NCBI GenBank assembly: GCA_015057585.1
Contig: SVEF01000005.1
Location: forward strand, 62,001 to 126,000
Reading direction: 5' to 3'
Origin: Lachnospiraceae bacterium
Lineage (GTDB): Bacteria; Bacillota; Clostridia; Lachnospirales; Lachnospiraceae
DNA length: 64,000 bases
This document shows positions 25,581 through 36,011 of this stretch, piece by piece (within the stretch, counting starts at the first letter, position 1; each line of letters starts with the position of its first letter). The notes beneath the pieces were generated by a model, which was not told the DNA's origin, ran no database searches, and saw only the letters and a program-made list of their open reading frames with translations. The position numbers and the translations under genes were made by a program.

Positions 25581-26993
25581 ATGGCAGCAAAAAAGACAAA
25601 GGAAACCAAGAAAAACGAAAAGAAGAATGCTTGGCTTTCCTATTCCGAAACAACCAAAAAGGCAGTGTTTGAATTAAATGAAGGATACAAAGCGTACATC
25701 TCCAAATGTAAGACCGAAAGAGAATGTGTAACAGAAGCCGTGCGCATAGCAGAGGCACAGGGCTATGTGGATTTAAATGAAGTGATTGCAAAGAATAAGA
25801 AGTTAAAGGCCGGAGATAAGGTTTACTTTAACAACATGGGAAAGGCGCTGGCGCTTTTCTTAATCGGTTCCGAACCGCTTGAGAAGGGTATGAAGATTTT
25901 GGGCGCCCACGTGGATTCTCCGCGTATCGATTTAAAGCAGGTCCCGCTTTATGAGGATACGGATATGGCGCTTCTGGATACCCATTACTACGGCGGTATC
26001 AAGAAATACCAGTGGGTAACCCTTCCTTTGGCTCTTCACGGTGTGGTAGTAAAGAAGGATGGTACCGTAGTGGATGTGTGCATCGGTGAAGATGTGACAG
26101 ATCCTGTGGTAGGTATTACCGACTTACTCATTCACCTGTCCGCAAAGCAGATGGGCAAGAAGGCTTCGGAAGTGATTGAAGGAGAAGATTTGAACATCTT
26201 AATCGGCAGTATGCCGCTTGAGGGAGAAGAAAAGGACGCCGTAAAGGCAAACATCTTAAAGATGTTAAAGGATAAGTACGATATCGAGGAAGCGGATTTC
26301 CTGTCTGCAGAAATCGAGGCAGTTCCGGCAGGTCCGGCAAGAGACTTTGGTCTGGACAGAAGCATGGTCATGGGTTACGGTCATGACGACAGAGTGTGTG
26401 CGTATACCTCTTTAGTTGCCCTGCTTGAAATGAAGAAGACAGACCGTACCGCAGTTTGCCTGCTTGTGGATAAGGAAGAAATCGGCAGCGTCGGAGCTAC
26501 CGGCATGCAGTCCGTATTCTTTGAAAATGCAGTAGCAGAGGTAATGGACCGTATGGGCCAGTATTCTGAGTTAAAGGTGAGACGCGCAATGGCAAATTCC
26601 CATATGTTATCGTCTGACGTGAGTGCGGCATTTGACCCGAACTATCCGGGTGTCAATGAAAAGAAGAACACGGCATACTTTGGCAGAGGCCTTGTATTTA
26701 ACAAGTATACCGGAAGCCGCGGTAAGTCCGGTTCCAATGATGCAAATCCGGAATACATTGCAAAGCTCCGTGCGGCACTGGAGGCACACAAGGTTCCGTT
26801 CCAGACAGCAGAACTCGGTAAGGTAGATGAAGGCGGCGGCGGTACTATTGCATACATCATGGCAAAGTACAACATGCAGGTCATCGACAGTGGTGTACCG
26901 GTACTCAACATGCATGCACCATGGGAAATTGTCAGCAAGTCGGATGTGTACGAAGCAAAGCAGGGCTATGTGGCTTTCTTAAAGGAGTTATAA
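25581..26993 (+). CDS. M18 family aminopeptidase (aspartyl aminopeptidase type)
   Basis: A 470-residue cytoplasmic metallo-aminopeptidase that removes N-terminal, often acidic, residues from peptides. Zinc-site segments are visible: GAHVDSPRIDLKQ (His and Asp), GYGHDDRVCAYTSL (bridging Asp), DKEEIGSVGATGMQS (catalytic Glu pair), and the C-terminal NMHAPWEIVSKSD. A Lys-rich N-terminal tail (KKTKETKKNEKKN) is unusual. AGGAG lies before the ATG. The dUTPase gene starts 1 nt after its stop, so the two are cotranscribed. Confidence 0.92.
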   Translation: MAAKKTKETKKNEKKNAWLSYSETTKKAVFELNEGYKAYISKCKTERECVTEAVRIAEAQGYVDLNEVIAKNKKLKAGDKVYFNNMGKALALFLIGSEPLEKGMKILGAHVDSPRIDLKQVPLYEDTDMALLDTHYYGGIKKYQWVTLPLALHGVVVKKDGTVVDVCIGEDVTDPVVGITDLLIHLSAKQMGKKASEVIEGEDLNILIGSMPLEGEEKDAVKANILKMLKDKYDIEEADFLSAEIEAVPAGPARDFGLDRSMVMGYGHDDRVCAYTSLVALLEMKKTDRTAVCLLVDKEEIGSVGATGMQSVFFENAVAEVMDRMGQYSELKVRRAMANSHMLSSDVSAAFDPNYPGVNEKKNTAYFGRGLVFNKYTGSRGKSGSNDANPEYIAKLRAALEAHKVPFQTAELGKVDEGGGGTIAYIMAKYNMQVIDSGVPVLNMHAPWEIVSKSDVYEAKQGYVAFLKEL

Positions 26994-26994
26994 A

Positions 26995-27504
26995 ATGAAC
27001 CGGGTGGCAAGATTTGAAAAGGTAAGCAAAGGACAGTTTGTCCGTGACTGGACAGATACCTTTGGGGGAACTGCAGAAGGAGCGGCGGCGGTTTATGACA
27101 GCATCCGTCTTCCGAGGCGTGCAACAACAGGGTCTGCCGGGTATGATTTTTACAGTCCGCTTGCGTTTACACTTGCACCGGGGGAGACGATAAAAATCCC
27201 GACCGGCATCCGGACATGGATGAGAGAGGACTATGTGCTGGCCGTATTTCCGCGCAGCGGGCTTGGGTTTAAGTACCGTTTGCAGTTAAATAACACGGTC
27301 GGTATTATAGACAGTGATTATTACGGCTCGGATAATGAAGGACATATTTTTATTAAGGTAACCAATGATTCCAACGAGGGGAAAACGCTTACACTTCCTT
27401 GCGGTGACGGCTTTGCACAGGGCATTTTCCTTCCGTTTGGCATAACGGAGGACGATGAAGTAACCGATATACGTAATGGCGGGTTTGGCAGTACGACCAA
27501 ATAA
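26995..27504 (+). CDS. dut: dUTP diphosphatase (dUTPase)
   Basis: A 169-residue trimer-type dUTPase that hydrolyses dUTP to dUMP and keeps uracil out of DNA. Motif 1 is [12 protein letters not shown], motif 2 [13 protein letters not shown], motif 3 [12 protein letters not shown] with the catalytic Asp, and the C-terminal phosphate-closing motif 5 is NGGFGSTTK. The first 40 residues are an N-terminal extension compared with short bacterial dUTPases. The gene begins 1 nt after the aminopeptidase stop and is 23 nt from the chemoreceptor gene. Confidence 0.92.
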   Translation: MNRVARFEKVSKGQFVRDWTDTFGGTAEGAAAVYDSIRLPRRATTGSAGYDFYSPLAFTLAPGETIKIPTGIRTWMREDYVLAVFPRSGLGFKYRLQLNNTVGIIDSDYYGSDNEGHIFIKVTNDSNEGKTLTLPCGDGFAQGIFLPFGITEDDEVTDIRNGGFGSTTK

Positions 27505-27527
27505 GCGGATGTAAGGAGGAACATGAG

Positions 27528-29264
27528 ATGAAGAAAAAGAAAGTAAGAAAGATGAGCATTTTAAGCAAGATTCTGGCAGCAGCAACGTTTTGTATTGTTG
27601 CTGTGGCAGTAACCATCGGAACGGTTTCTTATATTACCATGCAGGATAAGGTTATTGAGATGGCTGCGGATAAGGCAAGGGCAATCGGTATCATGGCAGC
27701 CAGAGAAATTGACTGGAATGTCATTGATACGTTAAAGGTGGGAGATGAAGGAACCGCCGGTTACAAGGAAATCCAGACCAGACTGGCGACCATGATGCGC
27801 CAATCCGGTGTAAAGTATATGTACACCTTATATGTGAAGGATGGCGTGGTTTATTACGGTATTGACGGAGATCAGTCCGAAGAATGCTGTGCCATCGGTG
27901 AAGAATTTGAAGTCAGTTATGAAGAACTGATGCCGGCATTTGAACAGAATCAGACCATTGCCGTAGCCGAATTTGATGAAGATGAAAACGGTGTAAAGCT
28001 GATTACCTCCTATGTGCCGATTCAGGATGACTGCGGATTGGTAGTCGGTGTGCTTGGCGTAGACTATGACGGCTCGGATTTGCATGCGGAGTTGACGAAT
28101 ATGCAGATGAAGATGGTTCTGTTTATGCTCATCGGCAGTGTTGCCTCTATTTTGATTATGACCTGGGGAATCAGAACCGTTACAAAGAGCATTAATTTGG
28201 TAAACAACAAATTGGAAGAACTGGTGAGCAGCGAGGGAGACCTGACACAGACACTCGATGTCCGTTCCGGTGATGAAATGGAAGTGATGGGAAATTCCAT
28301 CAACCGCTTGCTTGCCTACATCCGTGAGATTATGGTGCACGTGGCACACAATTCCGAAAGCTTACAGGATTCCTCCTACAAGATGTTACAGGATATGGTG
28401 GCAGCAAAAGAAGGCATTGTGGATGTTTCGGCAACAATGCAGGAGATGAATGCGGCAACCGAAGAAACGGCAGCTTCCGTAACACATGTTACGGAAGCGG
28501 TTGGCAATATGAACGATGCGATTGCAGTGATGGCAGAGGATGCCAAGAGCGGTGCGGATTACACGGCAGAGATTAATAAGAGAGCACAGACAGTACGTTC
28601 TGAAGCAGAAAAAGAGCAGGAGCAGGCAAAGGCACTTTCTGCAGAAATGGCAAGGCGTGCCGAAGAAGCAATGCGCCGCTCTAAGGCTGCTGAGCAGATT
28701 GATGTACTGACACAGAATATTTTAGAGATTACTGAAGAAACTAATCTTTTAGCACTTAATGCTTCCATCGAGGCAGCCAGAGCCGGAGAAGCAGGCCGTG
28801 GTTTTGCGGTGGTTGCCGGTGAAATCGGAAAACTGGCGCAGAACTCCGCAGATGCGGCTGCAAAAATCCAGCAGGTAAGTAAGGAAGTTATGGGGGCTGT
28901 AGAAACCCTGGCGGCAGAAACCGGTGAAATGCTTTCGTTTATCGAAACAACGGCGATGCAGGGCTATGACAAACTGCTTTCGACCTGCGAAGCATACAGT
29001 GCCGATGCAGCAAGTCTGAATGAGACAATGGAAAACTTCAAGGCTGTGGCCGTTTCCATGGAAAATTCCGTATCCAGTGTACAGGAAGCAATTCAGGCTG
29101 TAGATGTGGCAATGGATGAAAATGCAAAGGGAATTTCCGAAGCATCCGAAACGATTGCAGGAATTACACAGAGCGTTGTGGAACTTGAGGGTCAGGCGGG
29201 TGCAAACCAGACACTGGCAGAAGAGTTAAACGGCGAAGTAAATAAGTTTAAATTAGAAGCGTAG
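27528..29264 (+). CDS. Methyl-accepting chemotaxis protein
   Basis: A 578-residue chemoreceptor. It has a membrane span (residues about 16-36), an extracellular Cache-like sensor domain (about 40-185), and a second span ([19 protein letters not shown]). A HAMP linker and a long signalling coiled coil follow. The hairpin tip that contacts CheA/CheW is the canonical [19 protein letters not shown] and [18 protein letters not shown]. No CheR/CheB-binding pentapeptide is seen at the C-terminus. The ligand is unknown. AAGGAGG precedes the ATG. Confidence 0.95.
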   Translation: MKKKKVRKMSILSKILAAATFCIVAVAVTIGTVSYITMQDKVIEMAADKARAIGIMAAREIDWNVIDTLKVGDEGTAGYKEIQTRLATMMRQSGVKYMYTLYVKDGVVYYGIDGDQSEECCAIGEEFEVSYEELMPAFEQNQTIAVAEFDEDENGVKLITSYVPIQDDCGLVVGVLGVDYDGSDLHAELTNMQMKMVLFMLIGSVASILIMTWGIRTVTKSINLVNNKLEELVSSEGDLTQTLDVRSGDEMEVMGNSINRLLAYIREIMVHVAHNSESLQDSSYKMLQDMVAAKEGIVDVSATMQEMNAATEETAASVTHVTEAVGNMNDAIAVMAEDAKSGADYTAEINKRAQTVRSEAEKEQEQAKALSAEMARRAEEAMRRSKAAEQIDVLTQNILEITEETNLLALNASIEAARAGEAGRGFAVVAGEIGKLAQNSADAAAKIQQVSKEVMGAVETLAAETGEMLSFIETTAMQGYDKLLSTCEAYSADAASLNETMENFKAVAVSMENSVSSVQEAIQAVDVAMDENAKGISEASETIAGITQSVVELEGQAGANQTLAEELNGEVNKFKLEA

Positions 29265-29276
29265 TGTTTCATGATG

Positions 29277-29314
29277 TGCCGTCTGGTGTGAAAACATCAG
29301 GCGGCATAAGTTTT
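29277..29314 (+). terminator. Terminator hairpin after the chemoreceptor
   Basis: A 13-bp stem, TGCCGTCTGGTGT / ACATCAGGCGGCA with two G-T pairs and a GAAA loop, followed by a weak T run (AAGTTTT). Confidence 0.6.
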
Positions 29315-29353
29315 ATATAAGAAATGCCATGAATTCCGGAGGAGGAAGAGAAA

Positions 29354-29860
29354 ATGGAGTCAAGAAAAGAACAGGCGGTGGCACTGTTTCGGGAAGGATA
29401 TAATTGCAGTCAGTCGGTATTTGTGACGTATGCGGATTTGTTTGGCATGGACAAGGAGACTGCCCTAAAGGTATCGGCATCGTTTGGTGCGGGAATCGGA
29501 AGGATGCGTGAGGTATGCGGAGCCGCCTGCGGGATGTTTATGGTGGCCGGCATGCTGACCGGACAGACCGAAGGGGCAGACCAGGCGGCCAAAAAGCATA
29601 ACTACGAAGTGGTACAGCTTTTAGCGGAAGAGTTTAAAAAGGAAAACGGCGGAACTTATATTTGCAGGGAACTGTTATCGCGGGCAGGAGCAGTAGCAGC
29701 AGCTTCTTCCGGAGAAAACAAGGATGCGGCTCCGGAGGCAAGAACGGAAGAATATTATAGGAAACGTCCTTGTTTAAAGACAATAGAAGGTGCAGCAGCA
29801 ATTGTGGAGAGAGTGCTGTTAGCAGAGTTGTTTGGGGAGGAATCGGGAAATGAATCGTAA
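29354..29860 (+). CDS. C_GCAxxG_C_C family protein
   Basis: A 168-residue protein of the family named after its spaced cysteines. The visible set is GYNCSQSVF, then SFGAGIGRMREVCGAACGMFMVAG, then TYICRELL, then RPCLKTIEGAA. The group is widespread in anaerobes and is thought to bind a metal or redox centre, but its function is not known. The last 11 bases overlap the start of the dihydrouridine synthase gene, so the two genes are coupled. Confidence 0.88.
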   Translation: MESRKEQAVALFREGYNCSQSVFVTYADLFGMDKETALKVSASFGAGIGRMREVCGAACGMFMVAGMLTGQTEGADQAAKKHNYEVVQLLAEEFKKENGGTYICRELLSRAGAVAAASSGENKDAAPEARTEEYYRKRPCLKTIEGAAAIVERVLLAELFGEESGNES

Positions 29861-30872
29861 GACTATATTGTATTTTGCTCCCTTAGAAGGGATTACAAAT
29901 TACACATACCGGAATGTCCATTGTGCCTGTTATCCGGGCCTGGATGCGTATTTTTCTCCGTTTTTATCTCCAAACCAGCATCATGCCATTAACCCGAAGG
30001 AAAAGAAGGATATCCTGCCGGAAAATAACACAGGAGTACCACTAATTCCGCAGGTACTAACCAATAAACCGGAGTATTTTCTGGCGACGGCACGGGAACT
30101 GAAGGAATTGCATGGTTATGAGGAAGTTAATTTGAACTTGGGCTGCCCATCAAAGACCGTAGTTTCCAAAGGGAAGGGCTCCGGATTTTTGGCAGAGACA
30201 GAAAAATTGGAGCGATTTTTTGAGGAAGTGTTTGAAGAGATTGAAAAAGTGGATGGAGCAGCGTCAGTTACAGGCGGGCAGGCAGACTGCGTGTATCCGC
30301 GGATTTCGGTAAAGACACGTCTGGGTATGCTGAATGCGGATGATTTTGTGACTTTGCTGGAACTATATAACCGATATCCGTTATCGGAGTTAATTATCCA
30401 TCCGAGAGTGCAAAAGGATTTTTATAAGAATAGCCCAAATTTGGAGGCATTTGCGGATGCGGTGCGGGTAAGCCGTCATTCGTTATGCTACAATGGGGAT
30501 ATCTGCACTTTTTCGGATTATCTTAAAGTCAGGGAACGGTTCCCGACGGTGGAAAAGATGATGATTGGAAGAGGGTTATTAGCCAATCCGGAGCTTGGCA
30601 TGGAAATTCAGGCATACGAAGCGCGTGCGGCATGCGGAGAGGCCTGGAACGGTTATACGGTGTCAAAAGAAAAGATAAAGAAGTATCATGACCTTTTGTA
30701 TGACCGCTATGTGGAACGGATGTCCGGGGATACGAATGTGTTGTTTAAGATGAAGGAACTGTGGGTGTTTTTGGGTGCACAGTTTCCGGAAGAGGAAAAA
30801 CTGTTAAAGAAAATAAAGAAAGCAACCGGATTGGAGGAGTATGAGAAGCTGGTTGGGGAGATGTTTAAATAA
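29850..30872 (+). CDS. tRNA-dihydrouridine synthase family protein
   Basis: A 340-residue flavin-dependent TIM-barrel enzyme that reduces uridine to dihydrouridine in tRNA. Signatures are LYFAPLEGITNYTYRN (FMN binding), NLNLGCPSKTVVSKGKGSG with the catalytic Cys, SVKTRLGM, IIHPRVQKDFY and MMIGRGLLANPEL. The start is set at 29850 because GGGGAGG lies 9 nt upstream. A TTG further upstream only adds six residues. It ends just before a strong 20-bp palindrome. Confidence 0.92.
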   Translation: MNRKTILYFAPLEGITNYTYRNVHCACYPGLDAYFSPFLSPNQHHAINPKEKKDILPENNTGVPLIPQVLTNKPEYFLATARELKELHGYEEVNLNLGCPSKTVVSKGKGSGFLAETEKLERFFEEVFEEIEKVDGAASVTGGQADCVYPRISVKTRLGMLNADDFVTLLELYNRYPLSELIIHPRVQKDFYKNSPNLEAFADAVRVSRHSLCYNGDICTFSDYLKVRERFPTVEKMMIGRGLLANPELGMEIQAYEARAACGEAWNGYTVSKEKIKKYHDLLYDRYVERMSGDTNVLFKMKELWVFLGAQFPEEEKLLKKIKKATGLEEYEKLVGEMFK

Positions 30873-30882
30873 AGAATTTGAT

Positions 30883-30930
30883 AGTTATGTCAAGAAAAAT
30901 CAGAATTTTATGATTTTTCTTGACATAACT
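30883..30930. terminator. 20-bp perfect palindrome, probable terminator
   Basis: AGTTATGTCAAGAAAAATCA (30883-30902) pairs with its exact complement at 30911-30930 around an 8-nt loop, followed by TTATTTTT. GC content is low, but the stem is long. Confidence 0.65.
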
Positions 30931-30970
30931 TTATTTTTAAGGGTATTCTATAGAAAAGGAGGGGAAATGG

Positions 30971-32263
30971 ATGAGACGCAGAGTGGAAGCAGAACTGTTA
31001 AAATGGAAGAACTCGAAAAATAGAAAACCATTGATTGTAAACGGGGCAAGACAGGTTGGAAAGACATATATTTTGAGAGAATTTGGCGAGCAGAATTATA
31101 AGAATGTTGTTTATGTGAATTTGGAGACAAATTTGGCGGTGGCGGATTACTTCGGTCAGGATATTTCACCGGAACGATTACTTCGATACCTTGAGGTCTA
31201 TTCGGGGGAAGTAATTATACCGGAGGAAACATTGATTGTTTTTGACGAGATACAATCCTGTGAAAGAGCATTGACATCATTAAAATACTTTTGTGAGGAA
31301 ACTCCGGAATATCACATTGTAGCTGCCGGAAGTTTGCTTGGCGTGGCGATCCATCGGGAAAAATATTCGTTTCCGGTGGGCAAGGTAGATACGATTACGA
31401 TGCAACCTTTCACTTTTGAGGAGTTTTTATGGGCGGCGGGAGAAGAACTACTGGCAAATGAGATTCGGAAACATTTTGAAACATTAGAACCTATGCCGGA
31501 AGCGCTTCATAATAAAGCAACAGAGTACTATCGATATTATTTGATTGTGGGCGGGATGCCGGCGGCAGTAAAAGAGTTTGTTTCAACCAACCGACTGATA
31601 GGAGTGCAAGATATTCAAAGTAAGATTTTGAATGATTATTTAGCAGACATGTCAAAGTATGCAAGCAATAGTGAAAGTGTAAAGATAAGAGCCTGCTATC
31701 AATCCATTCCCGCACAACTGGCAAAAGAAAATAAAAAGTTTCAGTATAAAGTTGTGCAAAAGGGAGGTTCTGCTACTATTTTCGGGGCGTCCATTGAATG
31801 GTTAAATTATGCAGGAGTTGTAATGAAGTGTCAAAAAATTGAGCAGGCGTTTGAACCGGTTGCAGTTTATGCAGATCTATCGTCGTTTAAACTTTATATG
31901 GCAGATACAGGTCTTTTGGTGACAAGGTCAGGGATGTCGTTGCAGACGATTCTTTCTGCAGAGCCTAATTTGTTTATGGGGGCGGTATGTGAAAATTATG
32001 TAGCACAGGCATTAGTTGCAAATGGTCATTCGTTATATTATTGGACGAGTGAACATATTGCTGAACTGGACTTTGTAATACAAAAAGAAAATCAGATTAT
32101 CGGAATTGAAGTGAAACGTGCGCAGCATGTGAAATCCAAGAGTCTGTCTGAGTTTATAAAAAAATACAAACCGGCATATTCGATACGTTTTTCTGAAAAG
32201 AATTTTGGTACGGCTGACAAGGATGTTAAGGTGGTGCCATTATATGCGGCGTTTTGTCTATAG
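30971..32263 (+). CDS. AAA ATPase with DUF4143 domain
   Basis: A 430-residue protein of the common ATPase plus DUF4143 type. Walker A is NGARQVGKTYIL, Walker B TLIVFDEIQSCERALTSLKYF, and sensor AAGSLLGVAI. The C-terminal DUF4143 region has GAVCENYVAQAL, LYYWTSEHIAELDFVI and IIGIEVKRA, resembling a PD-(D/E)xK nuclease fold. These genes are scattered in bacteria and archaea and are often mobile, with no clear cellular role. AGGAGG precedes the ATG. It stands alone between two hairpins. Confidence 0.92.
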   Translation: MRRRVEAELLKWKNSKNRKPLIVNGARQVGKTYILREFGEQNYKNVVYVNLETNLAVADYFGQDISPERLLRYLEVYSGEVIIPEETLIVFDEIQSCERALTSLKYFCEETPEYHIVAAGSLLGVAIHREKYSFPVGKVDTITMQPFTFEEFLWAAGEELLANEIRKHFETLEPMPEALHNKATEYYRYYLIVGGMPAAVKEFVSTNRLIGVQDIQSKILNDYLADMSKYASNSESVKIRACYQSIPAQLAKENKKFQYKVVQKGGSATIFGASIEWLNYAGVVMKCQKIEQAFEPVAVYADLSSFKLYMADTGLLVTRSGMSLQTILSAEPNLFMGAVCENYVAQALVANGHSLYYWTSEHIAELDFVIQKENQIIGIEVKRAQHVKSKSLSEFIKKYKPAYSIRFSEKNFGTADKDVKVVPLYAAFCL

Positions 32264-32279
32264 GAATAAGGGGTGAAAG

Positions 32280-32308
32280 AAAGCGGGCGACGAAGGTTGT
32301 CCGCTTTT
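32280..32308 (+). terminator. Intrinsic terminator after the DUF4143 gene
   Basis: A 12-bp stem, AAAGCGGGCGAC / GTTGTCCGCTTT with two G-T pairs and a GAAG loop, then TTT. Confidence 0.65.
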
Positions 32309-32384
32309 GACGTGTCAGACAAAGAAGTGGTGAAAACACTTCATGAAAACGCTTACAAAAGTCAATGCATTTCGCAAATTTTCG

Positions 32385-32414
32385 TTGACGAAGAAAAAGA
32401 AAGGGAGTTATTAT
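32385..32414 (+). promoter_or_regulatory. SigA-type promoter for the Cys-rich surface protein
   Basis: TTGACG (32385-32390) and TATTAT (32409-32414) have 18-base spacing. Confidence 0.6.
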
Positions 32415-32464
32415 AAAAGTAAGCGGAAGCTGGAAATTATATTATGTATAAGGAGGATAAGAAA

Positions 32465-35400
32465 GTGAAGAAATGGGGTTTACGTGCAGTAGCATGGAGT
32501 ATGCTTCTTGCAATGTTGATTTCTTCTGCCGGAATGCCTGTGAAGGCACACGCTGCGGAGGTTCTGGGAAGCGGTTTAGGGGGCTCTTTGGAAACTCTTA
32601 CAGGTGAGAACGCATTAGTACTGACCGGAGAAGAAGCAGATAAAGATGGGAACATCGCAGTGACAGGAGGCAACTGGGACCGTGTTATTATCAGACGCAG
32701 TGAAAAGGTGGAAAAGATTATTCTTCAGGGAGTTACCGCAGATGAACTGGTAATTGAAGGTGGTATGAATTGTAACATTCAGGTAAATGCATCTTCGATT
32801 AAGAAGATTGTTGTGGAAGAACCTCAGACAGAGGGTATCAACTATACGGAACTTGCGAAGGCACTGGAATCCGGCGAAAACAAGGGTGCTGCCTGGATTC
32901 AGTATGCAAAATATACAAGCACATTGATCCAATTAAAGAACAAGGTGCCAAAACTCACTCTTTCCGGAAATACAAAGACGGAAGTAGTAGTGATTAAGAC
33001 AAATGCAACTGTAAACACAAAGAAAGCAGAAGTGGACAAGGTTTACATAGAGGCATTAGATGAAAGTATTCCGCTCAGCATTGGTGTAAAGAATTATGAT
33101 GGCGCAATTGAAATGAAAGCAGAAGCCACCGATGGTTCTTCAGCCATGGCAAAGGTGCTTTTGGACCTTAGAGGTTCGGAACCGGAAAATGTACATATCC
33201 ATGCAAAGAATGCATACTGCGCTATGCAGGGTGAGGATGCTGTGATTGGTGATATGGAAATCGCAGGATCGATTTATGTGAGATCCATGGTAGATGTGAA
33301 GGAAGTTCACCTGGAAGAAAGCGCAGCAGATACGACAATGAAGTTGTATGGTGACGTCGAGGAAATGACCGTTGCCGGTGAAGGAAACAAGGTGGTTCTG
33401 ACTTCTTCTGCTAATGTTGGACACATGGCAGTAGAAGGAAATGAGACAAAGATTTACGGCTGGGGCAACTTGGAGTCTGCAGATGTTACGGGAGAAAACG
33501 TGCAACTGGCAGTACCGGGCGCAGATGTCACTGGTGAATGTGATAAGACGATTCCGGATGAGATGTATGAAATGAACAATGGTGCATCCTCTACACCGAG
33601 CAAGCCGGTTGTAGTGCCTACGGTAGCGCCAACAGTAACGCCAGTGGCGACACCAACAGTGACACCAACAACGACACCGACGATAGCCCCTACGGCAGCA
33701 CCGGAACCAACGCTGGCACCGGAAGAACCGAAGGAGCCGTGTGAAGAACACAAGAAGATTAAGCTAACCGCAGAACTGAAAGAGGGTTCCACAAACTGTG
33801 AGGATGGCGTGATTATAAAGAGTGTCTGCGAAGACTGCGGTACAGTGCTGTATGAGGGGGGCACTAAGCGCCACTATATGGTAGAAAAAGCCCGCGTTGA
33901 TTTGGATGAATATGCGGAAGGCTGCGGTGCTTGCTTCGTGATAGAGAAGTGTCTGTGCGGAGCATGTGACATGCAGTGTCGCTATGGGTTTGATTATATG
34001 GCCTTGGCAGAATGGACGGTGGATGAAGAATATGATGAGGACGGTAGCCTTGTAATTACCGGTACCCATCGTACGAAGGACATCCGTTTTGAAGGAGTTG
34101 AGGTCTGGAAACAGGCGGAAGGCTGTAAATACGAGTTTAGTCAGGACTATAAGATTTATGTAGGGGACGAACTTGTCAACAATTTGGTAGAAAGAGGAAT
34201 GAGCATCCGTCATAATGAAGCTTCCAGAGCAGAACTGTTAGAGGGCAGTGAGTCCTGTGAAGATGGTGTCCGCGTGGTTTCGTATTGTACGGAATGTAAA
34301 GCGGAATTTAATGAGGAGATATATAATGAGCACAAGGGTGCACTGACGGATGTGTTTTCACTTGCTGAATTCGACGACCTTTGCGTAGGAGTTTTTAAAA
34401 AATATTCCTGCGCCTGCGGTAAAGAGCAATGGACGAGCATTAACTCATATTGCGAGTATGGTGCGCCTGAATGTAGCGAGTATGAGGATACGGAAGGGCA
34501 TCTGCATACGGTAACAACCTATACCTGTAAGAATTGTCCTTTCAAACTGGTTGAAGATTACATGGAAACTGCAAATGATGATTGTACAGTGGATTATCGG
34601 GATACTCTGAAACTGTATGTAAATGATGAACTTGTGAAGGAGATGTTTGCAGACAATTATTACATAAATCATACATGGGACTACGTTTCCATAGAATTAT
34701 CGGAAGGTGCAACCTCCTGTGAAGACGGTTATTTCTACGAAGCGGTTTGTAAAGAGTGCGGTGAGACGGAGTCCGGCGAAGGTCACGGACATATTAAAAC
34801 ACTGGAACGAATGGAGTTTGATGCATCGGAGTATGGTGTTGCTATGCTTTGTGAGGGCTACTACGAAATAGACTATTGTGCGTGTGGAGAGGGAACGTCC
34901 ATTAATAATGCTTTTGAGTGTACCTTTACGGAATACGATACAAGTTATCGGGATGAAGAAGGAAACTGGCATGAGCAAATAGGGTATTCTTGTCAGCGGT
35001 GTGAGTTGCAATATGTGGAAGATACCATGGTTGTATCAAATCCGGACGGCACAAAAACAAAGACGGTAGAATATTGGTTTACTGTTGGCGGCATGCCAGC
35101 GAAGGAATTGGTGATAGAAATGAGAGTGTCCGGTGATACTCCGTTGCCAACGCCAAAGCCGGTTCTGTATGACTTTAGGGATGGTTCCATTGTTCCGACC
35201 GACACGGATGGAAAGTTTAGCATATTCTACGGCCCATTATTTATTGGAAAGAGCGATTCAGCAACGTATCAATATAATGGTACACAGCATGGTGTGGCAT
35301 TTAAAAACGGAAATACCATTGAGATTTTTGTGACCGGCCCGGCAAGAATAGAAATTGCAGACTGTAGCTATTCCGGTATGAAGGAGCTTACATTGACCAA

Positions 35401-35986
35401 TAAAACCGGTACCTGGACCCAGACAAAGGCGTCCGGGATATCGTGTACCGAGGAGATTACATTTGAATATATCGGAGAGGAAACGACACTGATACTGGAG
35501 TTGACAGATCAGGTCTATATCCCATACATCCGCGTGACTCCGTTTATTTATGACGGAGAACTTCCGGAGGAGCCGGTAGTAACAGAGTATGATTTCGGAG
35601 ACGGTTCCATTATTCCGACCGATACGAACGGAAAGAGCGATGTAAACTCCGGTGATTTGACAGTTAAGGTAGGTCCAAGCAATGCATATTCTTATAATGA
35701 TGAACAGCATGGAGTTTACTTTAAGAACGGAAACAGCATTGAAATCGAAGTGGATGGTTCTGTAGTCGTGGAAGTGGGCGATTGTTCGTACTCTGCTGCA
35801 ACTTCTCTTACGATGACCAATGCAGACGGCACCTGGACGCAGACAAAGGATTGTAAACAGGGCTGTTACCATAATGGCAGTGTAGTTACCTTTGAATACA
35901 CGGGAGAAGCGACCACGCTGATTCTGGCATTTACGGATGCGGCTTATGTTCCGCATATCAAGGTGACCACCGTGGTGGAAGAATAA
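32465..35986 (+). CDS. Large secreted Cys-rich repeat protein
   Basis: About 1173 residues. GTG at 32465 is preferred because AGGAGG is about 7 nt upstream and the product then begins KKWGLRAVAWSMLLAML, a clean signal peptide cut after AHA. In order: a beta-helix-like region of short hydrophobic strands (to about 360), a Thr-Pro linker (about 375-415), and three homologous Cys-rich modules starting near 435, 587 and 742. Each module opens with LxEGxxxCEDG and contains CxxC and CxCG pairs that could bind metal or form disulfides. Two related 135-residue domains end the protein (YDFRDGSIVPTDT, YDFGDGSIIPTDT). No LPXTG or membrane anchor is seen. The function is not recognised. Confidence 0.7.
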   Translation: MKKWGLRAVAWSMLLAMLISSAGMPVKAHAAEVLGSGLGGSLETLTGENALVLTGEEADKDGNIAVTGGNWDRVIIRRSEKVEKIILQGVTADELVIEGGMNCNIQVNASSIKKIVVEEPQTEGINYTELAKALESGENKGAAWIQYAKYTSTLIQLKNKVPKLTLSGNTKTEVVVIKTNATVNTKKAEVDKVYIEALDESIPLSIGVKNYDGAIEMKAEATDGSSAMAKVLLDLRGSEPENVHIHAKNAYCAMQGEDAVIGDMEIAGSIYVRSMVDVKEVHLEESAADTTMKLYGDVEEMTVAGEGNKVVLTSSANVGHMAVEGNETKIYGWGNLESADVTGENVQLAVPGADVTGECDKTIPDEMYEMNNGASSTPSKPVVVPTVAPTVTPVATPTVTPTTTPTIAPTAAPEPTLAPEEPKEPCEEHKKIKLTAELKEGSTNCEDGVIIKSVCEDCGTVLYEGGTKRHYMVEKARVDLDEYAEGCGACFVIEKCLCGACDMQCRYGFDYMALAEWTVDEEYDEDGSLVITGTHRTKDIRFEGVEVWKQAEGCKYEFSQDYKIYVGDELVNNLVERGMSIRHNEASRAELLEGSESCEDGVRVVSYCTECKAEFNEEIYNEHKGALTDVFSLAEFDDLCVGVFKKYSCACGKEQWTSINSYCEYGAPECSEYEDTEGHLHTVTTYTCKNCPFKLVEDYMETANDDCTVDYRDTLKLYVNDELVKEMFADNYYINHTWDYVSIELSEGATSCEDGYFYEAVCKECGETESGEGHGHIKTLERMEFDASEYGVAMLCEGYYEIDYCACGEGTSINNAFECTFTEYDTSYRDEEGNWHEQIGYSCQRCELQYVEDTMVVSNPDGTKTKTVEYWFTVGGMPAKELVIEMRVSGDTPLPTPKPVLYDFRDGSIVPTDTDGKFSIFYGPLFIGKSDSATYQYNGTQHGVAFKNGNTIEIFVTGPARIEIADCSYSGMKELTLTNKTGTWTQTKASGISCTEEITFEYIGEETTLILELTDQVYIPYIRVTPFIYDGELPEEPVVTEYDFGDGSIIPTDTNGKSDVNSGDLTVKVGPSNAYSYNDEQHGVYFKNGNSIEIEVDGSVVVEVGDCSYSAATSLTMTNADGTWTQTKDCKQGCYHNGSVVTFEYTGEATTLILAFTDAAYVPHIKVTTVVEE

Positions 35987-36011
35987 ACTGAAAATAAGAT
36001 AATATCTTTTG

